A stretch of 64,000 nucleotides of DNA from positions 2,535,774 to 2,599,773 of the forward strand of contig KL647292.1 of assembly GCA_000727475.1 (NCBI GenBank), given 5' to 3'. Of this stretch, positions 24,001 through 36,943 are shown in pieces. The DNA comes from Sarcocystis neurona (lineage: Eukaryota > Apicomplexa > Conoidasida > Eucoccidiorida > Sarcocystidae). Within the stretch, counting starts at the first letter, position 1; each line of letters starts with the position of its first letter. The notes beneath the pieces are model-generated. The model worked only from the letters and a program-made list of their open reading frames with translations, ran no database searches and was not told where the DNA came from. Position numbers and translations under genes: made by a program.

Positions 24001-27000
24001 GTGTCAATATTGCTGCTGCATGCGGCTGCACAACGGGTACAACGTGATGGAGGTGCTGCGCAGGGGTTCCTGATTGAATATGCCCATCAACAAGTAAAGG
24101 GGGGTGATGCTGATGGTTGAGCACCGCTGCAGGCAAAATCTTTGGAGGAATGTGAGGCAGGATTTGGTCAGGGCTTGTGAGGGTGTATTTGCGGTGCTGA
24201 CTCAGAAGGTCATTCCTTTCCACAGTTGCTGAGTCCGGTAACACTATCGGCGGATTGGGGGTGTTGTGTAGGTGTGGCTCTGCAGCAGGGAGAGCATGTC
24301 CTGTTTCAACACCCCCCTTCAACAGATGCCCACGTGGTCCGAGGAATACTCGATTGACCGGGGGAGGAGAGGGTGGAAGCTGAGTAGTTGTAGGTGAAAA
24401 AGGAGGGGGTTTTTTAGCTTTTAGACCCAGGGGCTTAAATGAAGGCAGCAAACGGCGTACAGGTGCCCCGGTTTCCCCTTTAGTACCTGAAGAGGTGCTG
24501 CTGCGGCTGGTGCCAGGTATGCTCACACTTTTGCTCTTGTTCGATCTACTGCTTCTGCGGGCGCCTCCGCTGCTGCTCATGCCATTGGGGCTTTTGGTGG
24601 CGGTGCTCGTATGGCTGATGCTCTTGATACTCCCACATACTGATGATTCTGAGGAGGAAGTCGTCGAGGACATAGATTCCGCAGGGCAAGGTGTTGGAGG
24701 TGAGAGTGTCTCCAGTGGTTCTCCCGGTAAAATTGTTTTGCCTGCTGTCTCCGTCTCTGTCGAGGCTTCTGCTTCTTGGTATGCTGTGTGTGCTTCCCCA
24801 CCAACTGTTACTCGAACAGCAGCCGATACTACAGGGTCTGGTTCTTCGGGATCTGCAGCTGCTTCTGCTGCTGCAGCGACGGCTGATTGTACGAGAGCTA
24901 GTGCATTCAATACAGCAAAGCGGACAGCTGACAAGCTCACTTGTTCATCCTGCTGCGAGTGAGAAGCAATTTCTTCTGTCACTTGTTCGGCAGAGGCACC
25001 ATGTAATGTCGACTCTGACGCAGGATGTCGCGGGAACGCCTGCGCTACAATGACGGGAATTCCTTTCTGTGGCATTGTGGGCCACTGCTGCAACGGCGAC
25101 AGTTGCTGGGGCAACAGCTCCTGTGGGAACAGTTGCTCGTTTTCAGCAGGAGGAGAGTATAGGATGCCGTCTACCGTACAGTTCCTAATTTGTTTCTTCT
25201 TCAGGCAAGGATACGACAGTTCCCGCTGAACAGTCTGGACATAGCAAGGTTATATCGCATCCCAGCACGCTGGTTAGTAGATGGCGAAGACTGCCACTAG
25301 AGACCTGTATGGTGGCCTTCTTCTTTTCAATCACGAGCATGCAGAAAACAACGATACAACAGTATTCTGATAGGGGGAAGAAGACGGTATATGCTCGTTA
25401 TTTAGGAGAGTCAGAAAAGCAAGTGCTTGTTAGCAGCTCAAACAAACAGTGGTACGTGGTGAATCTCGATGTACCCGTAACGTAGTTCACGTTGCACCGG
25501 CGTCGCTGCCCATTTGCACACACATCCGTGGAGGTACAACTGCGCACGTTGGCTCTGTGACCAGCGCACCTTACACCTGCGTAGGCAACCGGAAATGCTG
25601 GCACTTTTCAAAGCTGATACGTTCGTGAGTTACAGCGGTACCGCAGAGATGCGTGAGTTTGCGTCGTTTAGGCATGTAATCATGATACGTTCGAAGAGAC
25701 ATTTTCTCTGCTACCGAAGGCAATCTCTAGACAGCGTGTTCATACGTATGTATGTACCTATGTATGTATACATGTATGTACATAAATATATATATGTGTC
25801 TATACGTACACACACGGTTAGTATGTGTACGTGCATATATATACACACATACGTTTATACAGTACCACATACATAGTTGGCGGGGAACAAAGTGCTGGTG
25901 TCGGGGAAAGACGTGATTGAGTATTTGACAGTTCCAAAGTATGTGCAGACGAGAAAGGATACGAATAATGTTTAAATTGGATGGATAAACCTGACGGCAC
26001 TTTAACAACCCCGTGAGGGCCGATACTACATGTGAGTCCACGATACGTAGAGGGTTGACAGCTTTCTTGCTATGATATATATATATATAAGGCCGCCGCT
26101 GGCGTAGATGTGTCACAGAGTTTCCACGTGTGACCGTTAACACAGGCATTGCACATAATGGATAAGCTGTCCAGGTGCTCGAAGAAAACACCGGCACAGA
26201 TATCAACCCGATGATTCCTAAATGGTGTAGGCTTAACGGTTGGCTCGAAGGGGAGGTGAATTGAGGTGAGATATTTTACCTTCATGCATTGAGAATGGAC
26301 TTCAATTTCCTCCTCCTTGCAAACCTGTTGTACTTGCGTTTCTTCACATTCGAAAGCTTCTTTGTACTCTTCTTGCTCGTAACATGTGCCTTGTCGATGT
26401 ATTGGGACAGGGACACATTCCTCCACCTTTGCCGGCTTCACGCAACTGTATTCCATTGATTTTTGCACTGCCTGGACATTCAGTCCCGACAAAAAGGAGG
26501 AAGAGATGACTCTTTCTTAGTGTGCACTTCGATATAACAGCATGCGTGGATATTCGTGGTTGTTTAGGATGTCCTATTGTTATGCGAATCTGCAGTTGCG
26601 TACTAGGAGTTATGCGCTCATTTTCTGGATGCTCGTACTCGCCTTCGCGCTACATCAAACAAATAAATCACGTTGTGTGTGAAGAAACTCCAGCGTGGGC
26701 AATTCTGTAGCCTTTCAGATGAACTGCCTAAGAGGACTAAATGCTCGTGTTGCGCCCGACCACAGCAAGTGAAGCAGCCGTCGTCGCTACAGTTCAGAAA
26801 ATGACGCAGGAACAATAATGTTCAAGTGCTGCAGTCACGATGGTGTCCATCGGCAGTATCGTGCGCGCATATCTGGTGGAATTCGTGTGCGCACATGCGC
26901 GACGGCGCAGGTTCTGGCGTTGTGTAGATGGGGTGACTGAATCGCGTGCTTGTATGGAGGAAGGACTTACTCGATAGCACGTCGTGGCATCCACATTCCT

Positions 27001-30000
27001 GGAGGGTGAGCAAGTAGTTACGGGAACGGTGGACGTGCACGGAAACTGCTCAGTAAACGGTAACCTTTTCGTGCAGGTATCTTTGCGTGCGACAACTCGT
27101 GTGACGCAGTTCGGCGGTGCGGACAATATTCGGGGACGTGTTGCTGAGGCGGCTGAAGTTTCCAATACCGATGCTGCTATGCCTGCTGTCTTTCCCGCTT
27201 TCACTGCTGCTGCCGCGCCTGACGCTGCCTTCTCTATTGTGGCTGCTTTCGGAGGAGCTCTTGGCAGAGCGTACGGAGTGGATCCCTCTGCCGCTGTCGC
27301 AGTTAGGTGCTGCTGCGCGTCGCAGTTGACGGACTCCTTCGTTGTCTTCTTCTGCGTAGGCAGAAAATAAAAAAGCGGATGAAGCATTTAGCACCGACAT
27401 ACAAGTGCGACAATTCGCGTGATTTGAGCAATCGGTCGGTAGTTAACACGAGTGTGCACACGGAAGGTAGGGCAACCCAATATCGAGTATTAGCCCTTTT
27501 CAACCTGCCACGGCCCAGCGGGTCAGACACGAAGGCACAAACAGGGAGAAAATGCAACTGATTCTGCAGCACGATGCACCGCGGTGTGCCAGCGGTGGAC
27601 TGCGACGTGCCCGAGATTAAGCACAAGGGGCGAAACGACGACACACACACACATATACATACATACATACATACATATACATACATACATACATACGTAC
27701 ATACATACATACAAACGCACATACATACATACGTACATACATACATACATACGTACGTACATACATACATACACACACACGGGGCAACAAACTCCTTTCG
27801 CTACTCACAAGAGAGGAAAGTATAGATGTACAGCTCACTGGATCCTTATGTTCTGAAAGGATAACTACTTTTCAGTAACTATGGACACATACATATTTAC
27901 CGCACTATATTTACCGCACTATCGCAGTCTGTGATACAGTGAAGTGACTGTCTCAGCCTTCTACAGATAGATTAATGCAACGCTTCCTGTGGTGACGTAG
28001 CGTGACAGAAAAGTACAGCAGAACTGAATCATGAAGACACACGGTTGCAATTCTGCTTAGACGTCCATCGAGAAAGCGTGAGCTACTCTCTCGGGAAACC
28101 ATGAACTGCTCTCTCGTGCCAAATGCATGTTCGTATTTTTTTTGAAGCCTTACCGCCAAGGGACTACGTGACGTGTGCGACACTGTACACACATTTGGAG
28201 AGAATGTCTACTTCTTTAAAACTACGTGATGGCATACGTTTTAGAACTGATTTCGGTTCAATGCACGGGCTCCTCACGTCCTCCCAGACAACGAAGTGAA
28301 CGTCACCTAGGCAGAAAATGTTTCACGATTGTGGTGGAGTTTCTCAGACCACTACAGTCGAAGGAACACTTCAGTCGTCGACCACCGTACGTACGATAGG
28401 ATATCTTTTTCTCAATTTGTCTGTCCACAAGCGTACGAGGGACGTTACTCTTTTCCAAATCCACTGACCCTGTTTGATAAAATACCAATTACAGTTGCGG
28501 ATGCCCTCGCCGAATCATTGACCATGTGCACTCTGCTGTCTACAGCGGTGTGGACCTCCTCGTTACACGGGAAACTAGACGCAGAGATACGAAGGAGTGA
28601 AGAAGTTCGTTTTCGAAGACGAGTTCGATTACTCTTAAGAAATGAGGGAATGTCGTCGCTCGTGTATGCGCCCGTGTATACTGGTGTGAGGAATGTTAAA
28701 GCCTGTCATATAGTGTGAACTAGAGGCCCTAAGAAATAACACGATTTGAATACTCCCCTGCCGCCTAGTTTGATTCTGGATGATGTGTGTTCAATCCTTG
28801 TGATCTACGTCTTCAGAATTCTTCCGCCTCCGCAGTTCCGTACGCTGGTTCACAAATAGGGATACGATCTGTCATGAGACCAGGACAAAGATAAGTAGAC
28901 GAACCCTTATCTTCTACAGACCCGTTGCTCTCGAAGAAGGAAGTGAACGACGGCTTCTACTGTCCTCTGTGTTAGATCTTCTCTGCGCTACGTGGATCAC
29001 GTTGCAGCCGGTCGGTGGCGCCATCTGTGTGAGCGCTCTCCCGGCTACCAGCTACACAATGCGCATTTTGGGGGTGCGTTGTAGCACGCCTCGACTTTTC
29101 CTTATCTATTCCTCCCATTTGAACACATCAAATCGTGGTGTATGCATCGTTTTTAAACTGGTGAAGCATTTCCCTTGCCTACCATGTAGCAGATTTGTGG
29201 CTGGTCCTCCTTGATAGTTTTGCAGATCATCTCCTCGCTGTCTATCTCGCACTTTTCCTCGGTCCTCCTCATCAGAATCTCCTTGCAAGTTCGTTCAACT
29301 GTAACGGGGGCATAGTAACAATCTTTCTGCGCTGATGCGTCACTCCCTACCGCGGTCGAGGGGAAGGATGTCGTTCGCGTATACGGTACGAATTTGTACC
29401 CTACTGCGCGTCTCAAGTAACGAGGGTCTCTCTCGTCGTCTGTTTTTCCCTGCGTCGCCGTTATCTCCGCTCCAGATTTTTCTTCGCTCTGCACTTTCTC
29501 CGATGCTGCGCTGTTGTCATGAGAAGCGTCGTGAGCGGGCCGCTCGTGGAGAATCCTGTTTTGTCCCTGATTTGCACCGTCACCCTTTGACTGTCCACGC
29601 TGCCCTGCCTCTGTAGATCCACCTTGTTGTCCTTCTTCAGCAGAGTTACCTAGATGGTTTTGAGCCGGCTTACCGCAAAAGAGTTGCACTTCTGTGTATG
29701 AGCAGTCGTAGGTTGATACAACTGGCTTGTCCTGCAGCACAGAAGGGTAGACTGCTGAAGAATACGGTCACGTGAATTTGGAACAAGCTGCAAGTAAACT
29801 CATTTTCAAAAGCGGACGTACTCTCCTTGAGAAGTTGAGACCCGCGAGGCTACTTTTCTGCCGTGCTGCTTCAAAAGAGGAATTTCAATCGAGCACCAGT
29901 GAACTTCCAAGTGAGCCAAATTCTATTCAGGTGAATTACGCAACAGCAAGGTACCTTGTGAACGAGAGGATACTTCTCGTGAAACATCTCCACTGATAGA

Positions 30001-33000
30001 GCAGCTACGACTTGACTAAATCAAACTAAACCGACACTTATGATGAAAGTTAACAAAGTAGCACGTGGTGGACTCTCTCGTTGTATCGCTGAACTGCATT
30101 TTCCGCAGAGACGCAGCACAGTCTTGTGAGGTCGTGAATTTAAAGTCTCGGTCACATGCAAGCAACAACAGTGGCTTCCAAGGACTGGAATGGCCGACAA
30201 CGACTGTTGTCAAGTTTCTAAAAGGCGAGTGCAGAGAGTTGGATTCTTGTCTTGTACGGGTTTCCAGCGGCGGTGGAAGTTCTGTCCATAGTTTCCTCTG
30301 GAATCGTTTTGGAGAGAATTTGCCTTTCGTCAACTTATTGCTGCCACCGGAGAATGCGTGGAACAAATCTTCCGTCGCTAGAGACCAGTGTACATGAACC
30401 GATCCACACATGGAGACATTGACACTCACTCGTGAATGTGCACAGAATTTCCGCAAACGTTACCTAAAGAGAAGTTGAGAAGGAAGGAGCAGGCATAACG
30501 ACACACGAAAGGACAATGAAATGACACATATGTCGGGTGAGTGACGGATCTGCGCACGTGTCTACACGAGTTTGAGCAGCTTTACACCTGTACGCTATGT
30601 TGGCATATAAATACATGTATACATACAAATATTTATTACCTGTGCGTTGCTGTATCACTGGAATATCCAGTCCAAGCTGGATATTCTAGATAGGAGCGAA
30701 GACTTGTCTAACTTTCTTCCAAGATGAAAAGCTGAGGAGCTGGTCATGTCTGAATTCTGCGAAAAAATTTGCAGATAAAGTGCCCGTTTCGTCACAGATG
30801 GAAGTGTACCTTGATGCAGGGCGCAGTCTCCTTCCGTTTGACCGTTTTGCATTCCGGCTTCGCTTTTGATCTTGAACATCGGTATGGCACATGTTGTTCC
30901 TTTTTTTCGAGGTAAGTCGAGGCGTCTCGTGTCGCAGCAGATTCACCTCCTGCGAGAAGGGGGCCGTACGAATTGGCGTGGAACGATAACGAAACGGTCT
31001 CACTTCGACTGTCTCCGCGCCGGCGAATTCACTGTTTGCAATGATCTGCTATTTGATGCATTACTTATAGATACGTACTCGCACACTCACACGCATTGTG
31101 AGTACGCCAGAGCATTATATCGAGCTTTGATTTTTTAAATGTGAAACGGTCTACGCCTTGCTCGCTCTTCTCTGTTCATCCTCGCCCTGCCTCCTTACGT
31201 GAAACGGAAGAAACTCGAACTAGTTCCGCTAAATTTTGGCCCATATTGGCACTGAATACTTCTTCAAGCCTTTACATCCCTCAGCACTTTATCTCGTAGA
31301 GGGGTTCACGAGAGGCATACTGCCTTGTGCTCCGCTTTACTTGTAAGAGACTACGAATGGACAGCCATCCAGTGTGCCTCACGTTCTCTGCCTCTACTCA
31401 ATCAGCACGTTATAATATCCGCCAATAACACCTCATAGGTAGCGCTGCTATTTTGTGTCTACCGCCGGGTCGCCGCGGTTTTCGCCTAAACCGTAGTAAT
31501 CGTGTGCTCAGCAGCACGAGGCAAACTATCTTTTGCAGCTTCCAAGAACACTTGTGCACGCTCGGGCGACAAGCCGAGAAACAAAGTGGCAGATCATTTC
31601 TCCTCATGAACAAAGTCTGCTAGCGTGATAGTGTTTCATTCCCTCATCAGATAAATGTGACGAACGTTTCCACTGCCGCAGTGATCCGTTTGGCTCTTTA
31701 CCTTGCCGTGGTGTCCTCTTTTGCTCTGTACCGTGTCCTCCTGCATTTCCCGCAAAAGGTGCATCATCCAGCTTCGTGTCTGCTAGCCTTTGTAGAGAAT
31801 TCGCCTCCAGATACCTGAGCTTTCTCAGAATTTTGAAAGGCGTAATCCTGTCTTTCTTCTTCAGTGGAGCTTCCTGGCTGGAGTCGCCAACGACTATAGA
31901 CCCGTCTGGATGTCCCGTGACGAAGGCGGGATGCCCGTCACAAAAGGTTCCCAATTCCTCCTTGATACACGTATAAGGGACGGACTTTATGATAGACCTT
32001 GTGCATTGATCTTTCATTGGTGTATCTGCGGTCTTACAGCTTTCAACAGTGGAGCTCAGAGCGCAGGGATAAGGCTGCTGGATCATCCACTCCTTCACAC
32101 ACTTTTCTTGCTTGTCTACCAGCCGTTGGGTACACTTGAGCTCGTAGTCTACTAAGGTGCAGACTTTTGTCGTCCATCGTACGCCAACCTGAAGTCGCCC
32201 CACAAATGGACATTCACCTCTGCTGTTGAAGAGTACGTGCCTGTATGTCGTCGAAGCTGCTGAGGACCTCAATGAGTTAGAGGCTCTCTGCTAGAATCGT
32301 GGGCACAGCACAATTTGATATAATGGTGGCAATGATAATATGAGTGTCTCGGACACGTTTTCCGTGTCCTTTCCGAGCTGCAACACCTCCAAATTTCACC
32401 TCTGTTTTATGTAGAAGAACGTACGTACACGAACCTTCCCTTACGTCGTGGTAGGGCGAGGGCAGCTGCGCGTTTGCGTGCGTAAGAGTGCGCGTGCATT
32501 TAGATGAAAGGCCACATCCTTGATACCTTCTACTTCTACGAAAGCAGAACTGCTTACTCGCCTGGAGAGCCACGAAGTTGAAATACAAATTGATTTTACT
32601 TGCGTGTCGGAATAAGAGTGTATCTGGATAGATTAGAACAGATCCGCTTTATATCCATGCACTACTGAAGGGCAGGTGAAGAGCAGCGACGCTAGCAAAA
32701 AATATGTATTCAGCGTATTTACTTCTGCGTTATTGCCTATTCTACCACGTATTACATTATTGCGTGTGACTTCTTCATTTCTCGTGGAGTTTATGATGGT
32801 GCTGCACATGCATCTTCTAATCTGACGTGGTATACAAGTCAGTACCCAGGGACATGCGATTTGTTCCGTGCCCGAAGGAATACCCTCCTCAGAAATGTTG
32901 CGTGCGCCTAAAGGAACGCTTCTGGAATGGAGGCAGGATTTCAGCAGCACGCTTTTGCTCATCAGGCTTTATGTCCTCCGCAGTAGGGCTACGGAGGCAG

Positions 33001-33545
33001 ACAAAAAGTGACTACGTGATTCCTACTCCTGAATGCCTATCGAGAAGCTATTTTGCCCTTCCTTAATCACTAGAAATTACTTTATGGCAGATCCGTGGCG
33101 CCGCGGTAATGGTGGGACGACAATTTATTTGTTTCTCTTTCTTCAAGCAGCTGTACGGCTCCTGGATCACCACCGTTTCAACGCAGAAATCCTCTTCCTC
33201 TTTTTCGACGTATCCGCAGTGCAGGCCGTCTTTCTCTCTTTCTCCGTCTCTGGGCTTCTCTCTGTAGATTCTCCTGCGTTGTGGTGTGGGAGAATCTACT
33301 GTATAAACCTGTATTAGGTGCACTGAAATTGATGCATACGAAATCAAAGCAAGCACCAGAAGAATATGTATTCTTGAGGGAGGAAAGATCAGGCATTCAC
33401 AAGCAACTCGCTGGGCACCAAATCCTTGAGTACCTCGATTCGACGAGGTTCGTGTAGCACACGCAGCAACACCGGTAAGAGTTTCAATATGAGGAGTTCT
33501 TCTGATTGCTGTTACTCTCAGGCTTGCTGCTTCTGAAAGCTTCAT
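21080..33545 (-). CDS. Large modular protein: anchor, paired-cysteine modules, then Pro/His/Ala-rich and helical C-terminus
   Basis: Exons 33545-33081, 32188-31702, 30949-30810, 29731-29183, 27351-26971, 26471-26280 and 25234-21080. Every join keeps phase, total 6369 nt, about 2122 residues. Residues 59-78 are hydrophobic (signal anchor or buried signal). Residues about 80-760 carry repeated modules of the form C-x2-x-V-x-Q/K-x2-P/S-Y-x-C-x8-C, for example VIQEPYSCLKKEKQINC, IQQPYPCALSSTVESC, IIKSVPYTCIKEELGTFC, VQKSMEYSCVKPAKVEEC and VQRELSYPCLKKKQIRNC. The last exon adds about 1380 residues rich in Pro/His/Ala/Val with three helical blocks (about 1476-1530, 1658-1745 and 1924-1995), and ends in ITINIDENGDLDVV. 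The even cysteine count and spacing suggest disulphides and secretion; a role in the cyst/oocyst wall or an apical organelle is only a guess. The 5' end is uncertain, since an exon upstream of 33545 is possible. Exon 4 includes an acidic Gly/Ser insertion that stays in frame, so it is not an intron. Confidence 0.82.
27645..27781. repeat. (CATA)n / (TACG) microsatellite
   Basis: About 135 bp of ATACATACATAC units with TACG variants. It lies in the intron 29182-27352 of the large modular gene. Long Tyr/Met/Cys-rich open frames across it are artefacts of the 4-bp period. Confidence 0.95.
28329..28718 (+). other. Open frame nested in an intron, opposite strand
   Basis: A 129-residue plus-strand frame starts with ATG. 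It includes FPNPLTLFDKIPITVADALA and SEEVRFRRRVRLLLRNEG and has mixed composition without repeats. It lies wholly inside the intron 29182-27352 of the minus-strand modular gene. There is no homology I recognise and no splice evidence; chance is quite possible. Confidence 0.2.
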
Positions 33546-36500
33546 TGCTGCAAAATTAGCTAACGCAACTGCTAGTGACAGTCGTGAGAGAAGTCAGCCC
33601 CCCCCCAAGGCGCGTTCGTCTTTCCGCTTGAGATCGGCTGTCGAGAACACATCGATTTGCTGCTGTGGCGTTCGGGACTTTCTCATTGAACTTCTGAAGT
33701 CGTTTCATTCTACAACTTATAAAGGTTAACTTGTTGTAAATGCTTTCCATAGAGAGTCGGTTGCTTCTTGGCCGAGCCATTGGAAGTGTCCACTAGTCAG
33801 AGTGGAAGCAGGAACATCAGCATTAGAATCCAAAAGCAGCACTGGGCGCCACTGAAAATGCACTGGAAGGCGAAAAATGCTGGCGAAAAACTGACTGGAG
33901 GCAAGAAGGTGAAGAACAGTACTACCTGCAACGAACATGGTTGTACAATGAAACCTTCAAAGTTGCTCCGATGTTCCACTACAGCACGCTGAGAAAATTG
34001 ACGAATACAACAAAGACTCGCGGCAAGCGAGGGAGGAAGGAATGGTAGAATATGAACTTTCTCTCATTCTTGTGAGTGCGCGCAAGTTACTTGACACGTT
34101 TTTCAGGAAAGATTCACAACTGAGAAACTTCCTTGGGAAAAGAACCGAGCACATACGGAAAAAGCAGACATTGACAATTCACTTTTACTGACTATGCGAT
34201 CTACCTCGGAGAATCACAGACTAATAAAGTTCATTTTCCGTTTCGCTGCAACCACTAGGGTCAACAACCGACAAACAGACCCCTTCAGTATGCCCTTGTC
34301 CATTGTGCCTGCTGCAGTGAATTTCGCAACTATGTGTAAATGGCAGGCAGTCACGTGGAGGCGCTATCGCTGCTCGAATGCTTCCGGTGCACTTGGAGGT
34401 GGGACGCTGCTTATTAAAACTACCGCAAAGGCAACGACAAGTTCCACAGTTGTAGCTACCCGCTCACGCATATGTCCACATAGTCACCTACTTCAGTTGA
34501 CCTAACATTGGAAAGTAGAGGGAGGTGTTCGTAGAAAAACACGCCAGGAGTCACTATGACCAGCAGCCGCACGTAGGGCATAGCGGGCCCGAAGACGATG
34601 CAGCTCGCAACGTACGCGACAGTTTACTTTTATGTGCCTATTGGTGTGCGCGTAGGGAGTTTCCGGCACTCGCGGAGCAGAAAAGTGCAAGTGGAGACAA
34701 ATACAGCAAAGCAGTGAGAGACTGCAACGTCGCTGAGACCCTAGAGTGTGGTGGTGGTATTCTTCGTAGACTACGACGCATACGAGATACAGGAGGACCA
34801 AGCGCTAACCGAGGGGTAACGGTCAGTATCGTATTTTCAAGGTAGATGCACTAGAATGCAGTGAGAATTCTTCTGCCGTTTAGCGGGCGCACTACTGAAA
34901 ACAGGGGTGCTCTGTATATCGAAACTGGAGGTAAGTATGGAATGGCTGCTCGTAGGATCCGACAGAGCACCTAGGTTAGCACACGGGAGAGGTTCTTTAA
35001 CGAATCAAATAGGAGCATATCACTTCTGGGGTCCTCGGAATTCTCCTGGCCTATATATATACAGATACACATGTACATGAGTCTTTACTGGTAAATGTGT
35101 TAACTCTATGTCACGTGTTCGCGCGGAACACGCATGTGAAGCTCACAATACGGCAGCGGCCACACTCTGCATACCATAAAACATACTATTCCATCCCGCA
35201 TAAGAGCGAGTTTCGGGTATGGCGGATGACCTGCTGCATTGCAGATCCCGCTTCGGGTCCACTATAACGTGCAACAAAAACGAAAGCTATATTCGTAGTG
35301 CTCCCCAGTGAAGTCTTTCTACAGCTGTTCGTGCACATCATTGTATGTGTAGAAATAGAGCCGCTGCACGAGTGTCTAATTAGGAGTGGATTTCCAGAGA
35401 CAGTAAAAGTGATTCCGTTGTTTCTGACGACTCCTGCGCCTATGAAGGCGTACGTCCAGCTGATGCAGTGTATCATTTTGAGTGGAAAGTCTATTTCTCA
35501 TCCGTACCAAGCTTTAAAGCTAGAAAATTCAGCAGGTTGCAGCTCAGAGCAATTCCAATCGCCTTAAGCGTCTCAGTTAGTTAGCACCAAACTCGCTTCA
35601 AAAATGAAAGCTTCGTACACATCGTTCACGGATTAGTAGGATGGGGCACACGGGGTCACCATAAATTGTAACGGTGCACATCTTCGTTGCCCGCATCCAC
35701 ACATTTGTAACCGTGCCAACAAAAAGTGTTCGTATACTCACATACTAAGTCAGAGCCACGCGCGACTACATCGTGGATGCCATTAATGCCTCCATGTGTG
35801 TATACGCATATACACGTTATTGCAAACTTGTCCATCTGTTCGTATACCCAAAAAAACCCTGTATTTCTTCGTTTCCCCCTTTCACTTGCACGTGACGTAT
35901 ACTGTCCGTCTGAATACGTGTAATAGTCCCCCAACTTTCGCAGGTGTGAGATAGCTCAGACAACCGAACGCAGATTATAGCACACTTGCATCCACCTTGT
36001 TCGACACATCCGGGGTGAGTCCACTATTGCGTTTCTGCATTGTGACGAGTGCCCACACGTAGCTGGTGCGACAAGTTTTTTTCCGCAGAGCATACGGGGA
36101 GGTGTATGTGCGTGTCACAAAAAACATGTTAGGCGGTCGTCTATTGTTTGCTGTATATTGGCCGCAAACAAGTCACTGCTGTGCAAAAGGTGAAAATACG
36201 TGCGTTTTCCCAGAAAAAGACCTCCGTTCTCAACTTCTTCCTTCAAAGCACTTTTTACTGACAAAAGGGCAAACCTACCGGCATCGCATGTATTCGCTTC
36301 ACGAAAAAAGTCTGGTAGCCTTATATGCCTTCTAAAATATTGAGTGCATATATAGAATCCTTTCGTATTCTGAGGGGTACGGCTCTGTCACGTGTTCCAA
36401 GCTTCCGCGGAGTACTTAGAGCAGACACAGATGACTGAAGGCCGGCTACACGCCTGAAAATGTCGAGTGGGAAGTCACTTTTCCAAGCGGATGCAGATAG

Positions 36501-36940
36501 ACACTTACGTATTCAGCAGCGTGGACTTGCGTGTGTGTAACGAATTTATGCATGGACGTGCTGCACAGGGGAAGGACGGGTTAGAAATGAAAGGTGTAAC
36601 TCAACACTACATATACATATACATGTCTACGTGTTTTTTCCATACCCGTGCAAGAGCAAATGAATCCAGCTGACTTCAACCGGCGTGCTGTTGTTATCCG
36701 TTTGCATGTATGTTTGTTCGTATTGTCCGAAAGACACGCATACACATCATCTTCCCGGCTGGAGCACCCACCAGCGCGCGGCTGCATGTGCTGCAGCGGC
36801 AGCCCGTGAACCCTCTCTGTCGACGTGAGTGTTCCGGCGTAGGAATCCGTTCTCAGTCGTTTGCGCTGTACAGTCCCCTTCGTACACGTGTATATCTTCC
36901 GTTCAAACCTGTTGTTCTTACTGTGCGTGTGCGCTGGATG
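33546..36940. other. Mostly non-coding upstream zone with weak candidate exons
   Basis: This holds the presumed 5' region of the large modular gene. At 35330-35560 a plus-strand frame (VKVIPLFLTTPAPMKAYVQL, then MQCIILSGKSISHPYQA) follows acceptor TCTTTCTACAG. A minus-strand frame over the same DNA (FTVSGNPLLIRHSCSGSIS) is also open with borders CGCAG and CAGCAG|GT. I cannot decide between them. At 34700-34845 a plus-strand frame (NVAETLECGGGILRRLRRIR) is also open. Confidence 0.25.
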
Positions 36941-36943
36941 TGT

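Noticed and set aside
24495..24962. 155-residue Leu/Ser-rich plus-strand open frame
   Set aside because: It is antisense to the long exon of the modular gene, whose frame is open for more than 4 kb and continues a spliced protein.
26822..27040. Minus-strand frame with spaced cysteines (CAHEFHQICAHDTADGHHRDC)
   Set aside because: It lies in the intron between 26971 and 26471 of the modular gene; the flanking exons join directly in phase 0 and restore the module pattern, so no exon is needed here.
27303..27856. Tyr/Met/Cys- and His/Thr/Tyr-rich open frames on both strands
   Set aside because: They are products of the (CATA)n microsatellite, which has no stop codon in several frames.
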